Under the pieces are notes generated by a model. That model worked only from the letters and a program-made list of their open reading frames with translations. It was not told the DNA's origin and searched no databases. A stretch of DNA of 30,966 bases from an uncultured Collinsella sp. (lineage in GTDB: Bacteria; Actinomycetota; Coriobacteriia; Coriobacteriales; Coriobacteriaceae): the NCBI GenBank assembly GCA_934654795.1, contig CAKUGT010000021.1, positions 1 to 30,966 of the forward strand. Reading direction: 5' to 3'. Position numbers and translations under genes: made by a program. Below, one piece after another: positions 21,692 through 29,789 of this stretch (positions are counted from its first letter, which is position 1; every line of letters begins with the position of its first letter).

Positions 21692-24582
21692 CGGCGCCGC
21701 TCGTGGCGTGCGCGCCACAGTTGCAGATAGTGACCGATCTGCGCCGATTCGATGCGCTGGTAGGAGCTCGTGGGCAGCGACGTTAAGAACTTCTTTCCGT
21801 AGCCCTTCGTCACCAGGCGCGGGTCGGCCAGAATCAGCACGCCGCAATCAGTCGACGAGCGGATAAGGCGGCCGGCCGCCTGCTTGACCTCGAGCACTGC
21901 CTCAGGCAGCGAATAGCGCGCCCAAGCGCGGTCTTCGCGCAGGTTGCGCTCGCACGAGAGCGGGTCCGTGGGGCTCGAGAACGGCAGCTTGGGAATGATG
22001 ACGCAGCGCAGCGTCTCGCCGCTGGCATCAAACCCCTCCCAGAAGGCCTTAAGCGCAAAAAGCGACGAGGTTGGCTCGTTGATAAACCGGTCGCGTAGGC
22101 GACGAGGAGATGAGTTGCGCTGCTGGCAGTTGAGCTCCAGACCCGCACGGGCCATCTTGGGCTCAACGCGGGCGTACAGGTCTTCCATGTCGCGCCGATT
22201 GGTGAACAACGTGAGCACCGATCCGCCCATGGCAAGATGGGCGTCGACCAGCACGCGCTCGAGCGCCGTAAGATAGCTCTCACGATCGCGCGGATCGGGG
22301 ATATCGCCCGCAACGACTACAGCCATGTTCGAATCGAAGTCGTAGCTCGAGTCCAAGTGCAGCGATGAGGATGTTGAAGCACCAATGCGATCGAGGCCGA
22401 CCGCATGGTTAAAGTGTTCAAAGCTTTTGGACACCGTCATGGTCGCCGAGGCAAAGATAGCCGTGTGAACCTCGGGCAGCCACTCGGTTGACAAGGCCTC
22501 GCCAATGTCGATGCGCTCTGCAGTCATTGACTCTCCGCCGGCACGCAGCCTGCGATTGACCTGCAGCGAATACACGTAGTGTTCATCGGTACCATCAATG
22601 ATGAGTTTGAGGTTCTCGGCCAGCTCGTGCAGGCGGCGCGAGATATCACCCAGGTCGACAACAACCTCTGGCTTGTCGGCGGCGACGGCTTGCACCAGCG
22701 CGTCGACGCTCTTGTCAGCTTGTTCCAATGCGTCGATAGCAGCGTAGGCCGACTGTAAGAAATCATGCCAGTCGTCAGATTCGCGCAGCTCGGGGCCAAT
22801 CCATAGATTGGCATTGTCATAACCCCCACGGGCACGGCGGCCGAGCTCGCGAACGCCATCGAACACGTCGGCGATCGCCATGCTCGCGCGCGCAACCGTC
22901 GACGTCGCCTTGGCAGTAAGGCCCAGATAGAGCGTAGAGCCCTCGGAGGTTGCCAAATCACGGGAAACCTGGCTTAGCGCGCCGGTGCTCGAGCCACCCA
23001 GGCGCTCAAACAGAACGCGTGATTCGTCCGCCGACACCACGCGCGCCCACTGGCGGCGCGCCTCGCGCTCGATGGAATGGGCCTCGTCGATTACCCAATG
23101 ACGAATCGGAGGTAAAATCCTGCCCTCGGCCGCGACATTGCGGAACAGCAGGGAATGGTTGGTGACCACCACATCGGCATGCGCCGCACGACGGCGAGCG
23201 CCGTGGACCAAACATTTATCAGGGAAAAACGGGCAGAGGCGACGAGCACACTCGCGCGAGGCCGTCGTAAAGTCGGGGCGGTTGACGCTGCGCCACCGAA
23301 TGCCGAGCGAGTCGAGGTCGCCATCGGCTGATTGGCAGACGTACGCCATAATGACCGCGACCGCCGTGAGCGTGTCCGCCGGATCGCGCTTGGTGGTAAT
23401 CTCGACCTGGCCTCGGCTCATGCGCTCGAGCTTGCGCAGGCACGGATAGTGGTCATAGCCCTTCAGTGCGCAAAACGACAGACCGTCGGGCAGTTGCTCG
23501 GCAAGTTTTGGCAGCTCATGGTACATGAGCTGGTCGGCAAGATTGTTCGATTTGGTCGCAATACCAACCGTGATGTTGTTACGGCGCGCTGCCTCGGCAA
23601 AAGGCACCAGGTAGGCCATCGATTTGCCGACGCCAGTGCCCGCCTCAATTACACGATGAGTGCCCGTGACCAGCGCATCGCGGACCTCGAGCGCCATCGC
23701 GATCTGCTCATCACGCGGCTCGTAGGTGGGATACATGCGATTGACCAGGCCACCTGGCGCATAGTCTGCCTCAATCTCCTCACGACTCGGCATCTTGAGT
23801 ACCGGCAGTTCGTCGGCGTCCACCCGATCGTCGGCGCGATCGGCCTTGAGAACGTCAGCACGAGCGGCGCTGAGAGAGAAGATAGAACCAGGGTTCTGCC
23901 CTGCCAAGAATGAGAAGATAGGACGATAGGACCAAGGCACGTCCGGATGCATGTCGGCTAGGCGCGCCATGAGGCCCTGGGGCAAGTCGGTGAGCGCCAC
24001 GAGCAACACGCGCCATACGCCACACAGGGCGTCGACGTCGGCATTGGCACGGTGTGATACCGAGTCACAGCCAAACAGATCGGCCATAAAAGACAGCTTG
24101 TGCGAGGCCAGGCGTGGAAGCGCGATGCGCGACAGCGCCAGCGAATCGATCCAAATATCGCTCACGTTGACGCCGCCTTTGACCGACTCGATAAACGAGC
24201 GGTCGAACGTGGCGTTATGTGCGATCACCGGGCAACCACCGACAAAATCGGCGAGAGCGGCGACGGCCTCAACGGCCGACGGGGCATCTGCCACATCGGC
24301 ATTTGTAATGCTCGTGAGCTCGGTAATCTCGGCGGGAATCAGCTGCTTGGGATGCACGAAGGTATCGAAGCGGTCGACGATCTCGCGGCCCGAAAGACGG
24401 GCCGCCGAGATCTCGATCAGCTCGTTGTCCTGCACCGAAAGACCTGTGGTCTCGGTATCGAGGACAATCACATCTTCCTCGATAAGGCCGAAGGACTGCG
24501 TTTTGGCGCGTTCGGCAAGCGTGGCATAGGAGTCGATGACAAACTGCGGCGTTCCTGACGAAACCGCGTCCTCGATTAGCAT
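21688..24582 (-). CDS. dinG: DinG-type helicase with N-terminal DEDDh exonuclease
   Basis: The 964-aa protein joins a DnaQ-like 3'-5' exonuclease to an XPD/DinG superfamily 2 helicase. The exonuclease carries LDTETTGL (Asp42, Glu44), AHNATFD (Asp127) and the DEDDh pair His177/Asp182. The helicase has Walker A EAGTGVGKS (Lys320), the DEAH box (499-502), and four cysteines at 381, 445, 450 and 457 spaced as in the iron-sulfur domain of XPD/DinG enzymes. It should unwind and trim forked or R-loop DNA during repair. The Bacillus form has the exonuclease but lacks the cluster, so this one combines both. Its ATG lies inside the ddl 3' end (7-bp overlap) with only a weak Shine-Dalgarno, implying coupling. 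It converges on a DNA-damage-type regulator pair. Confidence 0.94.
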   Translation of the reverse strand: MLIEDAVSSGTPQFVIDSYATLAERAKTQSFGLIEEDVIVLDTETTGLSVQDNELIEISAARLSGREIVDRFDTFVHPKQLIPAEITELTSITNADVADAPSAVEAVAALADFVGGCPVIAHNATFDRSFIESVKGGVNVSDIWIDSLALSRIALPRLASHKLSFMADLFGCDSVSHRANADVDALCGVWRVLLVALTDLPQGLMARLADMHPDVPWSYRPIFSFLAGQNPGSIFSLSAARADVLKADRADDRVDADELPVLKMPSREEIEADYAPGGLVNRMYPTYEPRDEQIAMALEVRDALVTGTHRVIEAGTGVGKSMAYLVPFAEAARRNNITVGIATKSNNLADQLMYHELPKLAEQLPDGLSFCALKGYDHYPCLRKLERMSRGQVEITTKRDPADTLTAVAVIMAYVCQSADGDLDSLGIRWRSVNRPDFTTASRECARRLCPFFPDKCLVHGARRRAAHADVVVTNHSLLFRNVAAEGRILPPIRHWVIDEAHSIEREARRQWARVVSADESRVLFERLGGSSTGALSQVSRDLATSEGSTLYLGLTAKATSTVARASMAIADVFDGVRELGRRARGGYDNANLWIGPELRESDDWHDFLQSAYAAIDALEQADKSVDALVQAVAADKPEVVVDLGDISRRLHELAENLKLIIDGTDEHYVYSLQVNRRLRAGGESMTAERIDIGEALSTEWLPEVHTAIFASATMTVSKSFEHFNHAVGLDRIGASTSSSLHLDSSYDFDSNMAVVVAGDIPDPRDRESYLTALERVLVDAHLAMGGSVLTLFTNRRDMEDLYARVEPKMARAGLELNCQQRNSSPRRLRDRFINEPTSSLFALKAFWEGFDASGETLRCVIIPKLPFSSPTDPLSCERNLREDRAWARYSLPEAVLEVKQAAGRLIRSSTDCGVLILADPRLVTKGYGKKFLTSLPTSSYQRIESAQIGHYLQLWRARHERRR

Positions 24583-25541
24583 GCAATGCCCGCTCGACGA
24601 AGGCCCATACGGATCAGGCTGTCACAGACCTGCGGGAACGTCATGTCGTCGGTGTGGCGGATCTCATCCGGATACAGCGACGTATCGGTCATGCCGGGAA
24701 TGGTATTGGTCTCGAGGATAACGGGGCCGTCCTCACTCACAATAAAGTCGCTGCGCGAGATACCCAGGCAACCGAGGGCCTTGTGAGCGGCGCAGGCAAG
24801 CTCCTGAGCGCGAGCGTAATTCTCGGGCGAAATCTGCGCCGGAATGCGATGGATGTCCGTAGGGTCGACATATTTCACGTCCAGATCGTAGAACTCGCAG
24901 TCCTCGGGCTTACGAATCTCGACAATCGGCAGAGCGCGCACGTCATCTTCACCGTATACGCCGACGGTGATCTCGGTACCCTCGATGCACTTCTCGACCA
25001 GCACTTTGTCGCCGTACTCAAACGCCTTGGCGATTGCCGCGGGCAGCTCGGAGGGCTCATGGACCAGGGAAATTCCATAGCTGGAACCGTTGACGGCCGG
25101 CTTCACAAAGCATCGCTCGCCACAAACGTCGACGATATGATCGATATCGACTTCATCGCCCACCTCGAGCGCGAGGCCGGGGGCAATGGGAATGCCCGCC
25201 TTGGCGTACAGGAGCTTAGAGACCTCCTTGTCGGCACCGCAGGCGCTGGCAAGCACGCCCGAGGCCGTGTAGGGAATACCCAGGGTCTCCATGGCGCCCT
25301 GCATGGCGCCATCCTCGCCGCCGGCACCGTGCATGGCGATAAACGCCACGTCAAAGCCGCCGGTCGCCATGGTTACCATAAAATCATCGGCAGCCGTGTC
25401 GAGCAGCTCCACCGAAGTGTAGCCGGCCTCCTTCAAGGCAGCCACGACGTTCTTTCCCGAATTGAGCGAGATCTCGCGCTCAGCGGAATGACCGCCCGCC
25501 AAGACCGCTACATGCATGTTCTCTAGGCTTTTACCCGGCAT
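24576..25541 (-). CDS. ddl: D-alanine--D-alanine ligase
   Basis: This 321-aa ATP-grasp enzyme makes the D-Ala-D-Ala dipeptide of peptidoglycan precursors. Seen in order: LAGGHSAEREISL, MHGAGGEDGAMQG, the ATP-binding KPAVNGSSYG, EFYDLDVKY and LETNTIPGMTDTSLYP. The Tyr of the FYD motif is retained, arguing for D-Ala rather than D-lactate as second substrate, though the end of the last motif (DTSLYP) departs from the common SHSLVP. AGGAGGAG lies seven bases before the ATG, a very strong site. It is the first gene of a unit with dinG and divergent from rlmN across 85 bp. Confidence 0.96.
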   Translation of the reverse strand: MPGKSLENMHVAVLAGGHSAEREISLNSGKNVVAALKEAGYTSVELLDTAADDFMVTMATGGFDVAFIAMHGAGGEDGAMQGAMETLGIPYTASGVLASACGADKEVSKLLYAKAGIPIAPGLALEVGDEVDIDHIVDVCGERCFVKPAVNGSSYGISLVHEPSELPAAIAKAFEYGDKVLVEKCIEGTEITVGVYGEDDVRALPIVEIRKPEDCEFYDLDVKYVDPTDIHRIPAQISPENYARAQELACAAHKALGCLGISRSDFIVSEDGPVILETNTIPGMTDTSLYPDEIRHTDDMTFPQVCDSLIRMGLRRAGIAC

Positions 25542-25626
25542 GGGCAGACTCCTCCTCTATAATTTCTGCAGCTGATACCATATTGTAGCGATACCCTCTA
25601 CGTTTCCCCAAAATCGAAAGGCTTCC
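25542..25626. promoter_or_regulatory. divergent promoter region ddl/rlmN
   Basis: This short AT-richer stretch must drive both genes. Plausible -10 boxes are TACAAT on the minus strand (25582-25587), for ddl, and TATAAT on the plus strand (25558-25563), for rlmN. Neither has a convincing -35 box, so exact starts are uncertain. Confidence 0.45.
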
Positions 25627-26679
25627 ATGAATCCCAGGACTAAATCTCAGGACATTCGCGACTTGAGCCAAAACGATATTCGCGAGCTTGTGGCAGAACT
25701 TGGCCAGCCCGCCTTCCGCGCGAAGCAGCTCATCGAATGGGTCTTTGAGAAGAACGTTTGTTCGTTTGACGATATGACCAACCTTCCCAAGGCTTTCCGT
25801 GAGCAGCTTAAAGAGGCTTTTGCCTTTGATACGCCGACTGAACTCACCAAGCAGGTTTCCAAAGATGGCTCGCGCAAGTATCTGCTCGAGTACCACGATG
25901 GCATTTCCGTCGAGACTGTCGGCATGCCCCGTCGTAACAAGCTTTCCGTCTGCGTTTCCACCCAGGCAGGCTGCGGCATGGGCTGCGCCTTTTGCGCTAC
26001 CGGTCTCAACGGCCTCAAGCGCTCTCTGACCGCTCAAGAGATCGTCGACCAGGTGCTTCATGTATCCAACGACTTTGACGAGCGTGTCACAAGTGTTGTC
26101 TTCATGGGCCAGGGCGAGCCGTTTGCCAACTACGACGAGGTTCTCAAGGCACTGCGTATCCTCAACGACCCCGATGGCATCGGTATCGGCGCTCGTCACC
26201 TCACCGTCTCTACCAGCGGCGTTATTCCCGGTATTCGCAAATTTGCCGATATCTCCGAGCAGTTCACTCTTGCCGTTTCCCTGCATTCCGCCATCCAGTC
26301 GACGCGCAATAAGCTCATGCCCGGTGTTAAGAAGTACACGTTGCTTCGCCTTCACGAAGCGCTTCAGCTCTACACCGAGAAGACTGGCCGCCGCCCGACC
26401 TATGAGTATGCCATGATCGAAGGCGTCAACGATACGAATCCAGAGATGCAGGCACTCTGCGACTTCTGCGAGGGAACGCTGTGCCACGTTAACCTGATTC
26501 AACTTAACGACATCGAGGGCAGCCCGCTCAAGCCGTCGCCGATTCATAAGGTTGAGGATCTTCAGCGTCGTCTTGAGTCCCGTGGCATCGAGACCACGAT
26601 TCGTAACTCCCGTGGTAACGATATTGACGCCGCTTGCGGACAGCTGAAACAGCGCTTCAAAGTTCAGAAGAACGCATAG
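25627..26679 (+). CDS. rlmN: 23S rRNA A2503 / tRNA A37 C2-methyltransferase
   Basis: The 350-aa radical-SAM enzyme methylates A2503 of 23S rRNA, and A37 in some tRNAs, through a protein-bound methyl intermediate. The CxxxCxxC cluster motif is at Cys116, Cys120 and Cys123 (QAGCGMGCAFCATG), and the C-terminal methyl-accepting cysteine is Cys337 (DIDAACGQL). Other family motifs are FMGQGEPFANYD and LAVSLHSA. AAAGG lies five bases upstream of the ATG. Codons end in T far more often (CGT, CTT, GCT, GTT) than in neighbouring genes, which may reflect translational selection or a different origin. A degenerate parS and a terminator follow. Confidence 0.96.
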   Translation: MNPRTKSQDIRDLSQNDIRELVAELGQPAFRAKQLIEWVFEKNVCSFDDMTNLPKAFREQLKEAFAFDTPTELTKQVSKDGSRKYLLEYHDGISVETVGMPRRNKLSVCVSTQAGCGMGCAFCATGLNGLKRSLTAQEIVDQVLHVSNDFDERVTSVVFMGQGEPFANYDEVLKALRILNDPDGIGIGARHLTVSTSGVIPGIRKFADISEQFTLAVSLHSAIQSTRNKLMPGVKKYTLLRLHEALQLYTEKTGRRPTYEYAMIEGVNDTNPEMQALCDFCEGTLCHVNLIQLNDIEGSPLKPSPIHKVEDLQRRLESRGIETTIRNSRGNDIDAACGQLKQRFKVQKNA

Positions 26680-26697
26680 GGGAGTCGCACTCCAAAA

Positions 26698-26713
26698 CGT
26701 TTCATGTGAAACA
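26698..26713. promoter_or_regulatory. degenerate parS-like site
   Basis: CGTTTCATGTGAAACA matches the parS consensus TGTTTCACGTGAAACA at 14 of 16 positions. It lies between the rlmN stop and its terminator, 2.1 kb from the three perfect sites. It could be a weak ParB nucleation site or a decayed one. Confidence 0.6.
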
Positions 26714-26718
26714 TCGAA

Positions 26719-26755
26719 CGGCCCCGGTTGCAGGATATGCAACCGGGGCCGTTTC
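26719..26755 (+). terminator. intrinsic terminator of rlmN
   Basis: CGGCCCCGGTTGCA pairs with TGCAACCGGGGCCG (14-bp stem, 5-nt loop), followed by TTTCATTTA. Confidence 0.9.
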
Positions 26756-26805
26756 ATTTATTGACCTCAATTTTGGACCAGCTGCTACCTTTCCCATTTT
26801 TTACG

Positions 26806-26849
26806 GACAAAATAAGGGGCCTTTGTCTCATGAATCAGACAAGGGCCCT
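26806..26849 (-). terminator. intrinsic terminator of the parA-parB unit
   Basis: On the minus strand an imperfect 14-bp stem (26816-26828 with 26837-26849, using G-U pairs) is followed by TTATTTTG. It lies 30 bp past the stop of the 84-aa gene. Confidence 0.75.
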
Positions 26850-26870
26850 CAAAAATATGCAGGGTAATTG

Positions 26871-26882
26871 TTAGGTACCTAA
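26871..26882. promoter_or_regulatory. 12-bp palindrome TTAGGTACCTAA, copy 1
   Basis: A perfect palindrome overlaps the stop codon of the 84-aa gene. The identical sequence, with the same preceding G, recurs at 30375-30386 in the khpB leader. The function is unknown; it could be an operator half or a recombination scar. Confidence 0.5.
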
Positions 26883-27133
26883 TAGCCTACATTTTCCCAT
26901 TGGTTGCTAACCCAACCTTGATTAATCTTGGGATTCTTCGTTACCTGAGCAGTGCGCATGGCAACATCTTCTGTCATAACATCCATTTTCTTCTTGGACG
27001 TATCAACGATATCTTGCGCGCCACGAAGCAAACGACCTCGAAGTTCATCGTCTGTCGCTATCTTATAGCCAGCAAAGGCACCAGCCGCGACAGTCGTCAC
27101 CAATGCAATCGCAGTAAAAATCTTATTCCTCAT
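26879..27133 (-). CDS. small N-terminally anchored protein downstream of parB
   Basis: The 84-aa product begins with a short basic end and one hydrophobic segment (about 5-24, IFTAIALVTTVAAGAFAGYK). A charged helical stretch follows (DDELRGRLLRGAQDIVDTSKKKMDVMTEDV), split by family as YtxH-like in general appearance. The ATG lies within the parB 3' end (11-bp overlap) with AGGAGG five bases upstream, so it is translationally coupled to parB. No specific function is recognised; its position suggests it may be a membrane accessory of the segregation unit, but this is inference. Confidence 0.78.
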   Translation of the reverse strand: MRNKIFTAIALVTTVAAGAFAGYKIATDDELRGRLLRGAQDIVDTSKKKMDVMTEDVAMRTAQVTKNPKINQGWVSNQWENVGY

Positions 27134-28028
27134 CTTGGCCTCCTTGATCTAACTGAATCATTTCACCAAGAATACGTGAGAGCTCTTCCTCGTCTTTAAA
27201 CTCAATCTCAATCTTATTCTTTCCACGCGAGCTCTTCACACGCACATTGGTATTAAATACCTGACGAAGTACACGCGCAGCCTTTTTAAAAGACTGAGGC
27301 GTTGCAAGCCGCGGCGTCTTAGGTGTCTCTCCGGCAGAAAACAATGGAGCAAGATTTTCTGTCGCTCTTACGGAAAGGCCCTCCGCAACAACCTTCTCTG
27401 CAAGTCGAATTCGAGCATCCTCATAGGGAACTGCAAGAATCGCACGTGCGTGACCAGCAGTAAGTTTACCCTCAAAAATCATCTGCTGAACTACTTCGGG
27501 GAGATCGAGAAGGCGCAGCGAGTTTGTAATTGCAGAGCGTGACTTGCTTACGGCCTTCGACAAAGCCTCCTGGGTCATACCGCTAGCATCGATGAGCTGG
27601 CGATAGCCCTTAGCCTCTTCGACGGGATTCAGATCAGAACGTTGAAGGTTTTCGATAAGAGCAAGAGCCAGCATCTCTTCATCATTAACATCTTTAATGA
27701 TGACAGGCAGTTCCTCAAGACCAGCAAGCTTTGACGCCTGGTAACGACGCTCACCAGCGATGATCTCATAGCCGTTTCCATGCTTGCGAACCAAGAGCGG
27801 CTGCAAAACGCCATGTTCTTGGATTGACTCGCTCAACTCGCGAAGTTCAGTTTCATTAAAGTGAATTCGCGGTTGATTAGGGTTGGGAACGATATCCTCA
27901 ATAGGTAGTTTTGTTTCAGATGCGGCATTTGAAGCAGATGCAGCAGAACCACCGGTCTCATACTCAGCCTCTGAGACCAAAGCATTGAGTCCACGCCCCA
28001 ATCCGCCACGTTTCTTTGCACTAGGCAC
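27123..28028 (-). CDS. parB: chromosome-partitioning protein ParB
   Basis: The 301-aa parS-binding CTPase clamp has an N-terminal GLGRGLNALV segment that contacts ParA, NPNQPR, the CTP-binding GERR motif (92-95, AGERRYQASK) and ENLQRSDLNPVEEAKGY. A helix-turn-helix (about 150-172: MTQEALSKAVSKSRSAITNSLRLL, the parS reader) and a C-terminal dimerisation end complete the protein. It starts with GTG preceded by GAGGTG, overlapping the parA stop by 8 bp, so parA and parB are coupled. Base composition is clearly lower in GC than the purine and repair genes to the left. Confidence 0.97.
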   Translation of the reverse strand: MPSAKKRGGLGRGLNALVSEAEYETGGSAASASNAASETKLPIEDIVPNPNQPRIHFNETELRELSESIQEHGVLQPLLVRKHGNGYEIIAGERRYQASKLAGLEELPVIIKDVNDEEMLALALIENLQRSDLNPVEEAKGYRQLIDASGMTQEALSKAVSKSRSAITNSLRLLDLPEVVQQMIFEGKLTAGHARAILAVPYEDARIRLAEKVVAEGLSVRATENLAPLFSAGETPKTPRLATPQSFKKAARVLRQVFNTNVRVKSSRGKNKIEIEFKDEEELSRILGEMIQLDQGGQDEE

Positions 28029-28821
28029 GCTTGATCACCTCTTTTGCAAGGTTCATATACGCTTTTGCACCCTTGTTTTGAGGTGCATAGGTAATTACCG
28101 GTTCTCCAAAAGACGGAGCTTCAGAGATTTTAACAGTACGGGGAATCAGCGTCTTAAACGCCTTATCACCAAAGTACGATTGAACTTCCTCAACAACCTG
28201 ATTCGACAAAGAAGTACGTGAGTCATACATGGTCATAAGCACGCCATAGGTGTCTAAGCCCTTGTTCAGACGTGATTTGACCATCTTCATTGACTCAAGC
28301 AGCTTCGTAACGCCCTCAAGTGCGTAATACTCACACTGGATTGGAATCAAAACGCTATCTGCTGCGGTCAAGGCATTGATAGTAAGCAGGCCGAGCGAAG
28401 GAGGACAGTCAATGAAAATAAAATCGAAGTCGTTCTGAATTGGCTCAAGCAAATCTTTGAGGCGGGTTTCACGAGCAATTGCGCTTACGAGCTCAATTTC
28501 GGCACCTGCAAGCTGAATCGTAGCTGGAATTACGAATACCTTTTTGCAATTTGTATCAAGAACAAGCGATTCTGCCGGCACATCATTCAACAATGCATCA
28601 TAGATGCAGTGATCAAGGTCTTCTTTTTCAATTCCAAATCCACTGGTGCTGTTTCCCTGCGGATCAAAATCGACAATCAGTGTCTTACGACCCTGCTCAC
28701 CCAGTGCTGCTGCAAGGTTTACAGCCGTCGTTGACTTACCGACGCCGCCTTTTTGATTGATGATTGCAATGATACGCGTGTCTTTTGCGCTCTTAGAACG
28801 CTTAACGTCGCGAAATCCCAC
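28021..28821 (-). CDS. parA: chromosome-partitioning ATPase ParA (Soj)
   Basis: The 266-aa ATPase has the deviant Walker A KGGVGKST (24-31), a DFDPQGN motif (52-58), IDCPPSLGLLTINAL, and a C-terminal RTVKISEAPSFGEP typical of Soj/ParA. It forms ATP-dependent dimers on DNA that are released by ParB. Start is GTG with AGGAGG four to five bases upstream. The first perfect parS lies 40 bp upstream of the start, inside the likely promoter region, so ParB binding could also regulate the operon. Confidence 0.97.
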   Translation of the reverse strand: MGFRDVKRSKSAKDTRIIAIINQKGGVGKSTTAVNLAAALGEQGRKTLIVDFDPQGNSTSGFGIEKEDLDHCIYDALLNDVPAESLVLDTNCKKVFVIPATIQLAGAEIELVSAIARETRLKDLLEPIQNDFDFIFIDCPPSLGLLTINALTAADSVLIPIQCEYYALEGVTKLLESMKMVKSRLNKGLDTYGVLMTMYDSRTSLSNQVVEEVQSYFGDKAFKTLIPRTVKISEAPSFGEPVITYAPQNKGAKAYMNLAKEVIKRA

Positions 28822-28860
28822 GGTCCCTCCTGGTGTGTATTAAAGCTGTCAAACGGAGGA

Positions 28861-28876
28861 TGTTTCACGTGAAACA
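28861..28876. promoter_or_regulatory. parS site 1
   Basis: A perfect match to TGTTTCACGTGAAACA. It is the nearest of three sites to the parA start. Confidence 0.97.
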
Positions 28877-28899
28877 TTCCGATTCGATATCAACCGCCA

Positions 28900-28915
28900 T
28901 GTTTCACGTGAAACA
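28900..28915. promoter_or_regulatory. parS site 2
   Basis: A perfect match to TGTTTCACGTGAAACA, starting exactly 39 bp after site 1. Confidence 0.97.
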
Positions 28916-28938
28916 CTGCAAGTTGTTAGTATCCATTA

Positions 28939-28954
28939 TGTTTCACGTGAAACA
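28939..28954. promoter_or_regulatory. parS site 3
   Basis: A perfect match to TGTTTCACGTGAAACA, starting exactly 39 bp after site 2 and ending one base from the rsmG stop codon. Confidence 0.97.
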
Positions 28955-28955
28955 T

Positions 28956-29693
28956 CTAGGCAAGCGGATTCTTTTTTGCCATGCCATTTGCACGAGGCAA
29001 TGAAACGGATGCTGGATGACTCTTTTTAAGAACAATGAACTCCCTGTGGCCCAAGCCCTCAGGCAAATCGATTGCGTCATTCAGAAGCAAAGTGAAGCCG
29101 CAAATCTTAGCTGCTGACATGCCGGAAGCAAGCTCCTCATCCGAAGGATTACCCTTGGTGATAACAAATAGCCCTCCATCCTTGAGGAACGGAGCTGCAT
29201 ACTCAACAAGAATCGGTAGAGGAGCCAGTGCGCGGGCGGTTACGACAGAGAACTGCTTCTTATGGCTTCGAGCATATTCTTCAAGACGATCATGGACCGC
29301 ATGAGCATGTTTCAATCCAAGAGCATGAACAAAAGAATTGACAGCATCAACCTTCTTGCCAACAGAGTCAATATAAGTAGCTTTACGATGCGTGGTTATG
29401 GTTAAAGGAATACCAGGGAAGCCCGCACCTGTTCCCATATCGAGCAAAGCTCCCTCAGGAGCCTTATTGATATAAGGGAGCAAAACAAGAGAGTCGAGGA
29501 TATGAAGAACCGCAGCATCTTCTATGTTAAGAATACGGGTGAGATTGGTTGTCTTATTTGTTTCCAGAACCAAATCCAAATGCTGAATACATTTCCTCAG
29601 CTCAACATCAGTTACGCTCAAGGAATACTCTTTGCAATAGGAAGTTAGACGACTCAACATCTCGTCAGCCTGCTGATCAGTAAGTACTAACAA
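28956..29693 (-). CDS. rsmG: 16S rRNA (guanine527-N7)-methyltransferase
   Basis: The 245-aa SAM-dependent enzyme methylates G527 of 16S rRNA. Visible motifs are NLTRI, LHILDSLVLLPYI, the SAM-binding LLDMGTGAGFPGIPL, IDSVGKKVDAVNSF and TARALAPLPILVEYAAP. I chose the TTG at 29693 because AAAGGAG lies six bases upstream; the longer reading from 29741 would start inside the khpB terminator. TTG is an uncommon start, and the result fits the usual 210-240 aa. It precedes parA in the canonical origin-proximal order, with the parS cluster in between. Confidence 0.95.
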   Translation of the reverse strand: MLVLTDQQADEMLSRLTSYCKEYSLSVTDVELRKCIQHLDLVLETNKTTNLTRILNIEDAAVLHILDSLVLLPYINKAPEGALLDMGTGAGFPGIPLTITTHRKATYIDSVGKKVDAVNSFVHALGLKHAHAVHDRLEEYARSHKKQFSVVTARALAPLPILVEYAAPFLKDGGLFVITKGNPSDEELASGMSAAKICGFTLLLNDAIDLPEGLGHREFIVLKKSHPASVSLPRANGMAKKNPLA

Positions 29694-29739
29694 CGAAAGC
29701 TCCTTTCTGACAAAAATCAGTGTATCGAGAACTTTTGAC

Positions 29740-29769
29740 AAAAAAAGGGGACGTGGAAACCACGTCCCC
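29740..29769 (-). terminator. intrinsic terminator of the yidC-khpB unit
   Basis: On the minus strand GGGGACGTGG-ttt-CCACGTCCCC is followed by TTTTTTT, 20 bp past the khpB stop. rsmG-parA-parB must therefore have its own promoter in the 46 bp that remain or rely on read-through. Confidence 0.95.
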
Positions 29770-29789
29770 TTAGCATAAGCTCGAGTAGA

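Noticed and set aside
24576..25541. D-alanine--D-lactate ligase (vancomycin-resistance type)
   Set aside because: The FYD-type tyrosine is present and there are no vanH or vanX neighbours; an ordinary Ddl is more likely.
29694..29739. Consensus promoter for rsmG
   Set aside because: TTGTCA is present on the minus strand, but no good -10 box falls at 16-18 bp, so I did not call it.
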